Notes: generated from the letters alone by a model not told the origin. 32,768 nucleotides of DNA from CAMCXT01 sp046302715 (GCA_046302715.1 JBKCHQ010000133.1:1-32768), one strand, 5' to 3'. Counted from the first letter of the stretch, positions 1 through 7,272 are shown. Made by a program: numbers and translations.

Positions 1-607
1 TGCCATTGTTCAGAAGCACCACAATTGATTTGGCACCATGCTGCGTAGCCGTGGCCAATTCCTGCCCATTCAGCAGAAAATCACCATCGCCTGCAATGGT
101 AAACGCCACCCGCCCCGTGAGCACTGAAGCGGCAACGCCTGCAGGTACACCTTGAACCGAATCGGTAATCTGAGCGGCTGTGGCATCCACTGCGCTCATC
201 ACCAACACGCAAGAAAGCTGGCTTAAGGTAGCAGCTCCGCTCAGGTTAAGGTTCAATGCGAGATCAGAAGCACTGTTTATCCGAATGCGGATAAATTTCA
301 CTTGCGACAAAGCCGCATCATTAAAATTAAGCGCAGCAAGTTCGGATGCGTTTACATCCAACACCTGAGCAGCTCCATTGCCTACCACCGAAATGCCGGT
401 AGCCGATGCAATAGCCGTTGTTTGCTCATCGTAGGCCAGTGAATGCAACTGCTCGCGCGCAGCGCTACTTAGACTTTGTAGATGCGCATCAAAAGCGCTT
501 GCTTGTTGTGCTTTCAGCACATTGCTGAAGCAGGTTGTCAGAACTATCAGCATTGCGCCGATCAACTTTCTGTTTAACGGATTTAGCCGTTTTTTTTGTG
601 TTTGCAT
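1..607 (-). CDS. Exported protein of unknown function (5' part, cut by window edge)
   Basis: The frame is open from an ATG at 607 down to base 1, so about 202 N-terminal residues are visible and the C-terminus is missing. The start is basic (MQTQKKRLNPLNRK), followed by a hydrophobic stretch (LIGAMLIVLTT) and an AQQ cleavage-like site near residue 35, which is a typical Sec signal peptide for Bacteroidota. The visible mature part is rich in Ala, Ser, Leu and Asn, has no recognisable catalytic motif, and looks like predicted beta structure (repeated short hydrophobic strands such as VKFIRIRIN and LALNLNLSG). I do not recognise a family. With this signal it is likely secreted or surface located, and a T9SS tail could lie beyond the window. 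A TAnnTTTG element upstream (878-885) could drive it with a leader of about 260 nt. Confidence 0.7.
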   Translation of the reverse strand, partial: MQTQKKRLNPLNRKLIGAMLIVLTTCFSNVLKAQQASAFDAHLQSLSSAAREQLHSLAYDEQTTAIASATGISVVGNGAAQVLDVNASELAALNFNDAALSQVKFIRIRINSASDLALNLNLSGAATLSQLSCVLVMSAVDATAAQITDSVQGVPAGVAASVLTGRVAFTIAGDGDFLLNGQELATATQHGAKSIVVLLNNG

Positions 608-844
608 AGATATTTGGTTAGGATTAAAATTTCAAAAGGGTAACGAAAAGGGCATAGTTCATCCAGCAAGCGATAAAAATTCCTCTGAACAGACCAAGCA
701 ATATTGGTGTGAACAAGTTTAAATTTCAGCGCACTGAGATGCTAAGCAATAATTTAACGGAGTGTCGGGTTTAAGGAATTTAAAAACCGTAAACGAAGAT
801 GCCGAAGAGCATCGAGCGAATAAATAGTTTGAATAAATTTCATA

Positions 845-863
845 TTAGGTTAGATTAGGTTAG
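845..863. promoter_or_regulatory. Tandem DtxR-like half-sites
   Basis: TTAGGTTAG occurs twice as a direct repeat separated by one A. Each copy equals one half of the classical DtxR/IdeR operator (TTAGGTTAG followed by its inverted copy), although here the copies are direct rather than inverted. The pair lies just downstream of a minus-strand TAnnTTTG element and about 290 bp upstream of an operon encoding a DtxR-type domain. Assignment as an operator is inference; simple tandem duplication is the alternative. Confidence 0.35.
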
Positions 864-877
864 GAAATAATACACTG

Positions 878-885
878 CAAATGTA
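878..885 (-). promoter_or_regulatory. Candidate -7 promoter element, minus strand
   Basis: Read on the minus strand this is TACATTTG, which fits the Bacteroidota -7 consensus TAnnTTTG. Transcription would start near 871 and run through the tandem TTAGGTTAG pair towards the gene at 607. No clear TTG at -33 was found, so support is partial. Confidence 0.3.
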
Positions 886-1114
886 AGAAAAGTTTCGTTT
901 TTGCATGATAATTTAATCTACAAAAGTATATTTAGATTGTATTATATTGATATTCATTTTGTTAAATTTCAAAAAAACACATAAATTAGTTATCGATAGA
1001 GTGTGTTTAGACGTTAGTTTTTAGTCGTAGAGCATGTACTTTTATGACATTAATTGCCATTTAATTATCAACTTCCTGCATTATCGACCTATCAATTTGT
1101 TGGCCTGATTCGAA

Positions 1115-1128
1115 GCACAACGATGTGC
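1115..1128. promoter_or_regulatory. Inverted repeat at metal-transport promoter (candidate operator)
   Basis: GCACA-ACGA-TGTGC is a perfect 5-bp inverted repeat with a 4-nt spacer. It ends 10 bp before the TATCTTTG element of the transport operon, which places it at about -18 to -37 of the predicted start, where a repressor could block polymerase. The link to a metalloregulator is positional inference only. Confidence 0.3.
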
Positions 1129-1138
1129 AATCTATCTC

Positions 1139-1146
1139 TATCTTTG
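1139..1146 (+). promoter_or_regulatory. -7 promoter element of the metal-transport operon
   Basis: TATCTTTG matches the Bacteroidota -7 consensus TAnnTTTG exactly. The substrate-binding protein ATG follows only 4 nt after it, so the predicted transcript would be leaderless or nearly so. No -33 TTG at normal spacing was seen. Confidence 0.4.
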
Positions 1147-1150
1147 ACTC

Positions 1151-2098
1151 ATGATTTACAAATTGAAGCATTACGTGCATTTAATTATATTGCTGGTATT
1201 GGGTTTCAACTGCAAACCAAGGAAGGAGGCAAACATCCGCCCTCAAATCATCTGTACCACCGGTATGATTGCCGATGCCGTGCAAAACATTTGTGGTAAT
1301 TGGGCCGACGTAACTTCATTGATGGGCGCCGGCGTAGATCCGCATCTCTATAAAGCCTCGCAGGGCGATACCGAAAAACTCTCGAATGCCGACCTCATCG
1401 TTTATAACGGTTTGCACCTCGAGGGCAAAATGGAAGCGGTACTTAAAAAGCTGGCAGCACGCAAAAAGGTTATTCCGCTGGGCGAATACTTCTCCCCCGA
1501 TGCACTTTTGCCAACTGGCGATGCTGCTCCATCGTTCGAACAAGCCGGCTCTATCGATCCGCACATCTGGATGGACCTTCAACTTTGGAAAGCGGCACTC
1601 GATAAACTGCACTCCGATTTAATGCTACAATTTCCCGAACATAAAACGGAAATTGCAACGAATTTCAAGAAATATGCTCAAAGTATTGATAGCACACACA
1701 ACGAAATGATCGAACTCATCAAGGCAATTCCACCCAATCAGCGTTTGATGATAACATCGCATGATGCATTTCGTTATTTTGGTCGGGCCTACACCATCGA
1801 AGTAAAAGGCTTGCAAGGCATTTCGACCGTTTCGGAACTTGGTTTACAAGACATTACTCAAATGGTAAATTTACTGAGTAGCCGAAAAATCAAGGCGGTT
1901 TTTGTAGAGTCATCAGTTTCCGACAAAGCCATTGCCTCTGTCATCGAAGGTTGTGCAGCGAAAGGCCATCCTTTAAAAAAAGGCGGAACGCTTTTTTCTG
2001 ACGCCCCCGGAAATGCGGGTACTCCCGAAGCCACGTATTGCGGCATGATGCTACATAACGCACGCACCATTTCAGCTGCCTTAAATCCACAACCATGA
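1151..2098 (+). CDS. Metal (Mn/Zn/Fe) ABC transporter substrate-binding lipoprotein, TroA/YtgA type
   Basis: This 315-residue protein captures a divalent metal outside the inner membrane and delivers it to the permeases encoded downstream. The N-terminus is hydrophobic (HLIILLVLGFNC) with Cys21 as the probable lipidated residue, although GFNC is a loose lipobox. The four metal ligands of cluster A-I proteins are all present: His65 (GVDPHLY), His138 (DPHIWMD), His204 (TSHDAFRYF) and Asp284 (SDAPG). The set His-His-His-Asp resembles TroA. A long His-rich loop, typical of ZnuA zinc specialists, is absent; the 118-135 segment is short and not His-rich, which favours Mn or Fe or a broad specificity, but specificity cannot be read from sequence. 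The next gene overlaps by 4 nt (ATGA). The start was chosen because it precedes the signal sequence. Confidence 0.93.
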   Translation: MIYKLKHYVHLIILLVLGFNCKPRKEANIRPQIICTTGMIADAVQNICGNWADVTSLMGAGVDPHLYKASQGDTEKLSNADLIVYNGLHLEGKMEAVLKKLAARKKVIPLGEYFSPDALLPTGDAAPSFEQAGSIDPHIWMDLQLWKAALDKLHSDLMLQFPEHKTEIATNFKKYAQSIDSTHNEMIELIKAIPPNQRLMITSHDAFRYFGRAYTIEVKGLQGISTVSELGLQDITQMVNLLSSRKIKAVFVESSVSDKAIASVIEGCAAKGHPLKKGGTLFSDAPGNAGTPEATYCGMMLHNARTISAALNPQP

Positions 2099-2883
2099 TT
2101 GTAAACGCTCAGAACCCATCGGTCGAAGTGCACAACCTCACCGTAATTTACAACAAGAAACCGGTATTGTGGAACATTGACTTTGCCCTGCCCCAAGGCG
2201 AAATGATTGGCATTATGGGGCCAAATGGTGCGGGTAAATCAACGCTCGTTAAGGCTATTCTCGGACTGGTTTCGCTCAACTCGGGCCATGCGCAGATTTT
2301 AGGCAATGAGCTCAATGCTGTTCGCAAAAAAGTGAGTTATATTCCGCAACGTCAAACCATCGACTGGGACTTTCCGGCAACGGTAAAAGACATTGCCCTG
2401 ATGGGCCGCTTTCCGGAACGAGGCCTTTTTGGCCTAATTCGTAAAAAAGACCGCGAAATTGCCGATTGGGCGCTCGAGCAAGTGGGCATGGCCGAATACC
2501 GAAACCGCCAAATCTCGCAACTCTCCGGAGGACAGCAACAACGTGTTTTTCTGGCGCGGGCCTTGGCACAAGAAGCCGAAGTGTATCTGCTTGATGAACC
2601 CTTTGTAGGCATCGATGCCTCGACCGAAGCATCAATCGTAAACCTCTTGCGCAGCATTAAAGAGCAAGGCAAAACCATTGTGGTGGTGCATCACGATTTA
2701 CATACGGCACGCGATTATTTTGGTTGGTTGGTGTTACTCAATGCATCACTTATAGCATGTGGTCCAACTGCGCAGGTGTTTACCGACGAATTATTACGCA
2801 ACACCTACAGCGGTAAACTCACCGTATTGTCGCAAGTGGGTGATGCCCTGCGTGAGCATAACTTCCCGGTGCGCGAAAAATGA
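2095..2883 (+). CDS. Metal ABC transporter ATP-binding protein (MntB/YtgB/ZnuC-like)
   Basis: A 262-residue ATPase that powers metal import with the two permeases encoded next. Seen motifs in order: Walker A GPNGAGKST (42-50), Q-loop around Gln85 (YIPQRQ), signature LSGGQQQR (143-150), Walker B VYLLDEP (163-169), D-loop near residue 174 and H-loop in VVVHHDL (His199/His200). The YIPQRQTIDWDFP segment after the Q-loop is characteristic of manganese/zinc/iron ABC ATPases. The gene overlaps both neighbours by 4 nt (ATGA junctions at 2095 and 2880), which implies translational coupling. Length is normal for the family and I see nothing degraded. Confidence 0.95.
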   Translation: MIVNAQNPSVEVHNLTVIYNKKPVLWNIDFALPQGEMIGIMGPNGAGKSTLVKAILGLVSLNSGHAQILGNELNAVRKKVSYIPQRQTIDWDFPATVKDIALMGRFPERGLFGLIRKKDREIADWALEQVGMAEYRNRQISQLSGGQQQRVFLARALAQEAEVYLLDEPFVGIDASTEASIVNLLRSIKEQGKTIVVVHHDLHTARDYFGWLVLLNASLIACGPTAQVFTDELLRNTYSGKLTVLSQVGDALREHNFPVREK

Positions 2884-4178
2884 TAATCGATGTAGTGAGC
2901 GATTTTTTCCTACTACGGGAGCCCAACCTCAAATTAGTGGTTACAGGGACAATATTGCTCTGTGCTATTGCGGGGTTTGTAGGAAGCTTCACCTTTTTAC
3001 GCAAACGTTCGCTCAGTGGAGATGTTGTAGCCCACAGCGTTTTGCCGGGCATTTGCCTTGCATTTATTCTTTCGGGCGAAAAAAATAATTTAGTGCTGAT
3101 GCTGGGCGCATTGATAACTGGCCTGCTTTCGCTAGGCATGATGGAGTGGATAAGTCGCCGCAACATTGCACGTCCCGACACAGCCCTTTCGCTCATGCTT
3201 TCTGGATTTTTCGGCTTGGGCATCGTGCTGCTCACATTCATTCAGCACAACGGCAATGCGGCGCAGGCGGGCCTCGATCGCTTTATCTTTGGCAAGGCGG
3301 CGGCCATTTCGACCGCTGATGTTTCGCTCATTCAATTCACAACTTTAGGAATTTTAGCGGTGATAATCGTATTTAAACGTGGGCTATATGCCATTTCGTT
3401 CGATGAAGAGTTTGCCCGCTCGAGTGGTTTTCCGATACTGGTTTTGCGAGCTGTATTATCGGTTTGCACTGTATGGGTAGTAACGATTGGTATTCAAGCC
3501 GTTGGTGCTGTACTGATGGCGGCGCTGCTTATCACACCGGCCCTGGCAGCGCGTTTTTGGACACAGAGCCTGAATGCAATGCTTGTCTTGTCGGCTATTT
3601 TCGGAGCGCTTGCGGGGTATGCCGGTTCATTTGTATCATTCAGCGCTCCTCAAATGCCTACAGGCCCCTGGATTGTAGTTACTGCCACGGGCATTGCCGG
3701 CATTTCGATGCTTCTGGCACCGCGTCGGGGCATTGCTGCTCGCTGGTACATTCACCGCCGCAACCGTATAAAAATACGCAATGAAAATATCCTCAAACTC
3801 TTCTACCAGATTGGCGAAAAATCGGGGAATATGCAAGGGCGCATTTTGAAGGAAGATTTATTAAATAATCGTGCATTTAAAGCCGAACAACTCGAAAGTG
3901 GCTTGAAAAAACTTGTTCAACAAGGCAAGCTGAGCCACGAACTTGAATCGTACAACTTGAGCGATCGCGGACTGGCCGAAGCGCAACGCATTGTTCGTCT
4001 GCATCGTTTGTGGGAGTTGTATTTGCAGAAATATTTGCACCTCGCACCCGACCATGTGCACGACGACGCCGAAGCCATTGAACACGTAATTACGCCTGAG
4101 ATTGAAGCCCAACTTGAACAGTTGTTGGGCAATCCTTCCATCGATCCGCACAATACCGTAATTCCACCTCGCCGATGA
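2880..4178 (+). CDS. Metal ABC permease fused to a C-terminal DtxR/MntR-type repressor domain (YtgCR-like)
   Basis: This 432-residue protein joins two functions. Residues 1-280 form an ABC-3 permease with several hydrophobic helices (for example 18-38, 72-88, 104-120, 152-166, 190-220, 232-280) and the family motifs GDVVAHSVLPGICLAF and LLITPALAAR. After a basic linker (PRRGIAARWYIHRRNR, 281-296) comes a DtxR-type region: winged helix about 300-368, then a dimerisation/metal domain about 369-430 ending in GNPSIDPHNTVIPP. Ligand positions match DtxR/MntR: His375 and Glu379 (LHRLWE), His394, Glu398, Glu401 and His402 (VHDDAEAIEH). Glu at 398, where DtxR has Cys102, is MntR-like. The N-terminal ligand equivalent to MntR Glu11 appears to be Leu305. 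The same fusion and order occur in chlamydial ytgCR. Whether the repressor part is released by cleavage is unknown. Confidence 0.93.
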   Translation: MIIDVVSDFFLLREPNLKLVVTGTILLCAIAGFVGSFTFLRKRSLSGDVVAHSVLPGICLAFILSGEKNNLVLMLGALITGLLSLGMMEWISRRNIARPDTALSLMLSGFFGLGIVLLTFIQHNGNAAQAGLDRFIFGKAAAISTADVSLIQFTTLGILAVIIVFKRGLYAISFDEEFARSSGFPILVLRAVLSVCTVWVVTIGIQAVGAVLMAALLITPALAARFWTQSLNAMLVLSAIFGALAGYAGSFVSFSAPQMPTGPWIVVTATGIAGISMLLAPRRGIAARWYIHRRNRIKIRNENILKLFYQIGEKSGNMQGRILKEDLLNNRAFKAEQLESGLKKLVQQGKLSHELESYNLSDRGLAEAQRIVRLHRLWELYLQKYLHLAPDHVHDDAEAIEHVITPEIEAQLEQLLGNPSIDPHNTVIPPRR

Positions 4179-5014
4179 GCCTCAACGATGTATATATTCT
4201 TCTTACAGCTTGTTTGGTAACGGTTGCCTGCGCCATTCCGGGTTGCTTTTTGGTGTTGCGTAAAATGACCATGTTTGGCGATGCCATTTCGCATGCTGTG
4301 TTGCCCGGTATTGTAGCGGCCTACATGCTAAGCGGCAATATGGGCGGTTGGCCCATGATTTTGGGAGCCACGCTTATCGGACTTGCATTAACCTGGGTTA
4401 TTGAATTCATTCATAAGCGCATGCGTGTGAGCGCCGACGCGAGCATTGGCATTAGCTACACCTTTTTATTCGCTTTAGGGTTGATCCTGGTAAGCGCCTT
4501 TACCCGACAAACCGATCTTGATCAGGACTGTGTATTGTACGGTGAAATTGCCTTGGTACCGTTCGATTTAGGCTGGCTCGAAATTCCACGACAGATTTGG
4601 ATTGCCGGCATTTTGGATCTGCTTCTCATCGCTATAATCGTTATCGGTTATCGCGGTTTTTGGATCAGCACATTTGATCCATCGTACGCCACGGTAGCCG
4701 GATTATCGGCAGTATTCTGGCATTACTTACTTATGGCCATGGTATCGCTCTCGACAGTTACGGCTTTTGAATCGGTGGGCGCCATCATGGTGGTATCGCT
4801 CTTATCGGGCCCGGCGGCAACAGCGGCACTTTTTTCGAAATCGCTCACGCGAATGATCTATCTGGCTGTTCTTTTTGGAATTGCCTCCTGCATCATTGCC
4901 TATGCCATTGCTGTATATCTCGATGCTTCCATTGCAGGATGCATTGCGGTTACAAATGCATTGGTATTTGCCTTAGCCGCTGTGTTGAGACGTTTTTTCA
5001 GCACTACAGTTTAG
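4175..5014 (+). CDS. Metal ABC transporter permease, second subunit (YtgD/MntD-like)
   Basis: A 279-residue integral membrane protein of the ABC-3 family, paired with the permease-repressor fusion to form the transmembrane channel. Family motifs are visible: FGDAISHAVLPGIVAAYML (about 35-52) near the N-terminus, ASIGISYTFLFALGL around residue 90, and the SVGAIMVVSLLSGPAATAAL region around 200-220. About eight hydrophobic segments fit. Unlike its partner, it stops right after the last helix (VLRRFFSTTV) and has no regulatory domain. It is the last gene of the operon, coupled by a 4-nt ATGA overlap, and its 3' end overlaps the convergent glutathione peroxidase gene by 11 nt. No terminator hairpin is visible at this junction. 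Confidence 0.94.
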   Translation: MSLNDVYILLTACLVTVACAIPGCFLVLRKMTMFGDAISHAVLPGIVAAYMLSGNMGGWPMILGATLIGLALTWVIEFIHKRMRVSADASIGISYTFLFALGLILVSAFTRQTDLDQDCVLYGEIALVPFDLGWLEIPRQIWIAGILDLLLIAIIVIGYRGFWISTFDPSYATVAGLSAVFWHYLLMAMVSLSTVTAFESVGAIMVVSLLSGPAATAALFSKSLTRMIYLAVLFGIASCIIAYAIAVYLDASIAGCIAVTNALVFALAAVLRRFFSTTV

Positions 5015-5564
5015 AAACCAACTCCTCGCTCATGGGTTTTACACCCGAGTTGAAGAAATGGATGAGTTTTCCCTGCTCGTCAATCAGATACTTGCAGAAA
5101 TTCCAGTTGGGGGCTTCTTCGTTCCAACCGTTTGCATCCTTTGAGGTAAGCCAGGCATAAAGCGGAGATTTAGCATCACCTTTCACTTTTACTTTTTCCA
5201 TCATCTGAAAAGTAACGCCATAATTTTTAGAGCAAAAAGAAGCAATTTCTCCAGCTGAGCCGGGTTCCTGTCCACCAAAATCGTTGCAGGGAAAGCCTAG
5301 AATCACCAGTTTATCGCCATGTTTGGCATGTAATTCTTGTAAACCAGCATATTGCGGGGTATATCCGCATTCAGAAGCGGTATTCACAATCAATACTTTT
5401 TTACCTTTAAAAGAGGAGAAATCGATGGTTTTACCATCTATTGCAGTAAGTTTGAAGTCGTAAAAAGATGAGTTTGTCATAACAATTTCGTTGGGTGCAG
5501 AAACCACACGTGTACATTGGTTAAACAGGCAAATCAATGCTGCCGATAGAAGAATTGTTTTCAT
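5004..5564 (-). CDS. Glutathione peroxidase family protein (thioredoxin-dependent type), exported
   Basis: A 186-residue peroxidase that reduces hydrogen peroxide or lipid hydroperoxides. The peroxidatic Cys66 (NTASECGYTPQY), Gln99 (FGGQEPG), Trp154 and Asn155 (PNWNF) form the catalytic tetrad. Cys replaces selenocysteine. Cys93 (FPCNDF) and Cys111 (ASFCSKNYGVTF) are conserved positions in the non-selenium, thioredoxin-using branch, and Cys111 is the likely resolving cysteine. The first 17 residues (MKTILLSAALICLFNQC) look like a lipoprotein signal, so it probably acts in the periplasm or at a membrane. It sits 48 nt after the YdeI-like gene on the same strand and may be co-transcribed. Its end overlaps the convergent permease gene by 11 nt. 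Confidence 0.93.
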   Translation of the reverse strand: MKTILLSAALICLFNQCTRVVSAPNEIVMTNSSFYDFKLTAIDGKTIDFSSFKGKKVLIVNTASECGYTPQYAGLQELHAKHGDKLVILGFPCNDFGGQEPGSAGEIASFCSKNYGVTFQMMEKVKVKGDAKSPLYAWLTSKDANGWNEEAPNWNFCKYLIDEQGKLIHFFNSGVKPMSEELVSKL

Positions 5565-5612
5565 AATGTTAAGAACAACAAACTGCCATTTTAGTTCGCT
5601 TTCGAATTCAAA

Positions 5613-6269
5613 TTATTCCGCTTCGAGCTTGTTCAGTTGCTTATGGGAGCCATCGCAATTGGGCATGCGTCGCGATAGGCCACACGTACAATCGTTCATA
5701 CCGTAGCCATCCAAAATTCGCTGTCTGAATTTGGCAACGCGATCGAAACGGGTTTGCTCATTTTTAGCAGCGGCAACAAACATGGCATACCCACGCTGTC
5801 TACCCGGCGTTAAGACTTCAAATGCCAATTTATACGGTTCGTCTGCATCAAAAACTGTTTTAAACGCATTAGGAATTTCCCAAACATGGTTTTGTTCGGG
5901 AGCTAGTTTTACACCCGAACGTTCAATCTCGATGGCTTCGAAAATATAGGCCTTCAAAAAAGGTTCAACGCGGGTGAAATCATCCCATGTGCGAAACCGA
6001 ATAATTCTTCCCGCCTGACTGTTCTCGCCGGCCTTTGTTAAAATTTTGGCTTCATCCTGAAGCATTGCGCCCTTGAAGAAACTTAAAATGCAGTTGTCTT
6101 TAAATCGTCCCAGAATACAAATGTTTTTTCCTTTGTGGGTGTAGCAGGGCGATTGCCATTTGCTGACCTCTGTTAATCCACATTCGTTCACAATTGCGCG
6201 TAAGCGGGCTAATATTTCGGAGAAAGGCAATTCCGAATTGAAATAGGATTCTAGATCACGATTTGTCAT
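5613..6269 (-). CDS. YdeI/DUF1801-family protein with C-terminal CDGSH iron-sulfur motif
   Basis: A 218-residue cytosolic protein. Residues about 10-110 fit the DUF1801/YdhG fold (start with SYFNSELPFSEILARLRAIV, then WQSPCYTHKGKNICILGRFKDNC), and 155-190 fit the YdeI C-terminal helix (LTPGRQRGYAMFVAAAKNEQTRFDRV). What is unusual is the tail: DCTCGLSRRMPNCDGSHK agrees at every fixed position with the CDGSH signature C-x-C-x2-(S/T)-x3-P-x-C-D-G-(S/A/T)-H. Cys194, Cys196, Cys205 and His209 would bind a 2Fe-2S cluster. Function of either part is poorly defined; the neighbouring peroxidase suggests, but does not prove, a redox or iron-linked role. No signal peptide. The ATG at 6269 is preceded by a TAnnTTTG element 46 nt away. 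Confidence 0.85.
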   Translation of the reverse strand: MTNRDLESYFNSELPFSEILARLRAIVNECGLTEVSKWQSPCYTHKGKNICILGRFKDNCILSFFKGAMLQDEAKILTKAGENSQAGRIIRFRTWDDFTRVEPFLKAYIFEAIEIERSGVKLAPEQNHVWEIPNAFKTVFDADEPYKLAFEVLTPGRQRGYAMFVAAAKNEQTRFDRVAKFRQRILDGYGMNDCTCGLSRRMPNCDGSHKQLNKLEAE

Positions 6270-6315
6270 AAATGGTAAACAGGTCGTTTTAGAAATTCAT
6301 GTAAAAACACCGGTA

Positions 6316-6323
6316 CAAATTTA
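6316..6323 (-). promoter_or_regulatory. Candidate -7 promoter element for the YdeI-CDGSH gene
   Basis: On the minus strand this reads TAAATTTG, an exact TAnnTTTG match, 46 nt upstream of the ATG at 6269. It could drive the YdeI-CDGSH and glutathione peroxidase pair. No -33 TTG at standard spacing was found. Confidence 0.3.
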
Positions 6324-6359
6324 GAAGCAGTGATTTATGTTGTTAAGAAAATTGAACTG

Positions 6360-7217
6360 CTATTTTATAGGTAATTTCGCCTCAATCTCCGATCGCAAGG
6401 CATCCATCCTGCTAAAAGCGAAACATTTATTACCCAAATCTTTGAGCGATGCACCAAAATGATAAAGCTGCGTATCAATGATGAGAAAGCGGTCGTGGCA
6501 GCTGCAATTTTCTACAAATGAAATTTGCGGATATTGTTTATTATGTTTTTCGAGGTCTTTAAGCAGCGTCGATTTAGGACGGGAATAAATGGTACACAGC
6601 ACATTTTCTTTACGTTTACTAAGCAGGAGTAATGTCGTTTCATCGATGTAATTATCTACTAAAATCAATGTTACCTTTGCTTTTTTAACGAGCTGGCTAA
6701 CAAAAACATGCGCATCGAATAATTGGCCCTCAAAGAAAATACCCTGCCGTGGGATGGCATCCTTCTCCAAGGCCTGCAATATGCCTTCCAGTTTTGAATC
6801 GGTCTGAGCCTGTTTCATTTCCACATGTTCGAGCCGTTGAATAACACCATGCAAATTACGAAATGTGCGGCGCATCGAAACAAAAGATTGCATAATCTGT
6901 ATGCTTATCTGAACAGCAATATCACTGCGTAAAACAGCCGATAGCATAGCCACTCCCTGCTCAGTAAATGCATACGGGAGCGTGGAGCTGTGTTTCAAAA
7001 CGAGCAACCGGTCACATTTTGTGACCAGTTCATCTAATTCATTTTGAAGCAATTGAAATCGAAAGTAGGTAGGAAACCGTTCGATATTACGTTTTACCGC
7101 CTGGTTAAGCACCTTTGTTTCGACCTGATACAATTCGGCCAGATCCCGATCAATCATCACATGCGTTTCGCGCAGGTTGAATATCCTGTTTTCGATGGAA
7201 ATGTCATTTATGGGCAT
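6360..7217 (-). CDS. ORF6N domain protein with PLD-like C-terminus
   Basis: A 285-residue protein. Residues 1-90 carry the ORF6N DNA-binding domain of phage antirepressor-like proteins (IFNLRETHVMIDRDLAELYQVETKVLNQAVKRN, then FRFQL and LPYAFTEQGVAML). A helical linker follows (about 95-155, likely coiled coil). Residues 160-265 resemble a single phospholipase D-like half: DAHVFVSQLVKKAKVTLILVDNYID, then HDRFLIID (241-248) and YHFGASLKDLG (252-262). The second motif resembles a degenerate HKD motif with Asp/Arg replacing the usual x-Lys, so catalysis is doubtful. Such proteins are scattered in Bacteroidota genomes, often apart from any prophage, and the role is unknown; regulation or nucleic-acid binding is an inference. 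No phage genes are nearby. Confidence 0.85.
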   Translation of the reverse strand: MPINDISIENRIFNLRETHVMIDRDLAELYQVETKVLNQAVKRNIERFPTYFRFQLLQNELDELVTKCDRLLVLKHSSTLPYAFTEQGVAMLSAVLRSDIAVQISIQIMQSFVSMRRTFRNLHGVIQRLEHVEMKQAQTDSKLEGILQALEKDAIPRQGIFFEGQLFDAHVFVSQLVKKAKVTLILVDNYIDETTLLLLSKRKENVLCTIYSRPKSTLLKDLEKHNKQYPQISFVENCSCHDRFLIIDTQLYHFGASLKDLGNKCFAFSRMDALRSEIEAKLPIK

Positions 7218-7272
7218 GTAGAAAAAAACCTATTTGGTAAATCTATCCTCTATCAGCGACATTTTTCGTATT

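Larger units (their letters stand above)
608..1150. other. AT-rich intergenic region between divergent genes
   Basis: No convincing gene lies in these 543 bases. They separate the exported-protein gene (minus) from the metal-transport operon (plus). Visible elements are a tandem TTAGGTTAG pair (845-863), a minus-strand TAnnTTTG element (878-885), an inverted repeat AATCTA-N12-TAGATT (915-938), a GCACA-ACGA-TGTGC hairpin (1115-1128) and a plus-strand TAnnTTTG element (1139-1146). A 29-codon minus-strand frame (843 down to 754) starts right after the tandem repeat; it has no recognisable signal or domain and I do not call it a gene. No tRNA-like fold or rho-independent terminator was seen. Confidence 0.6.

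Noticed and set aside
798..813. GATGC-CGAAGA-GCATC hairpin in the intergenic region
   Set aside because: Only a 5-bp stem with no T-tract on either strand, so it cannot be supported as a terminator or RNA element.
754..843. 29-codon minus-strand frame in the intergenic region
   Set aside because: It is too short, has no recognisable signal, domain or clear ribosome site, and could occur by chance in this AT-rich stretch.
1054..1299. 81-codon plus-strand frame overlapping the start of the metal-binding lipoprotein gene
   Set aside because: It runs in another frame through a well-supported gene and has no domain features.
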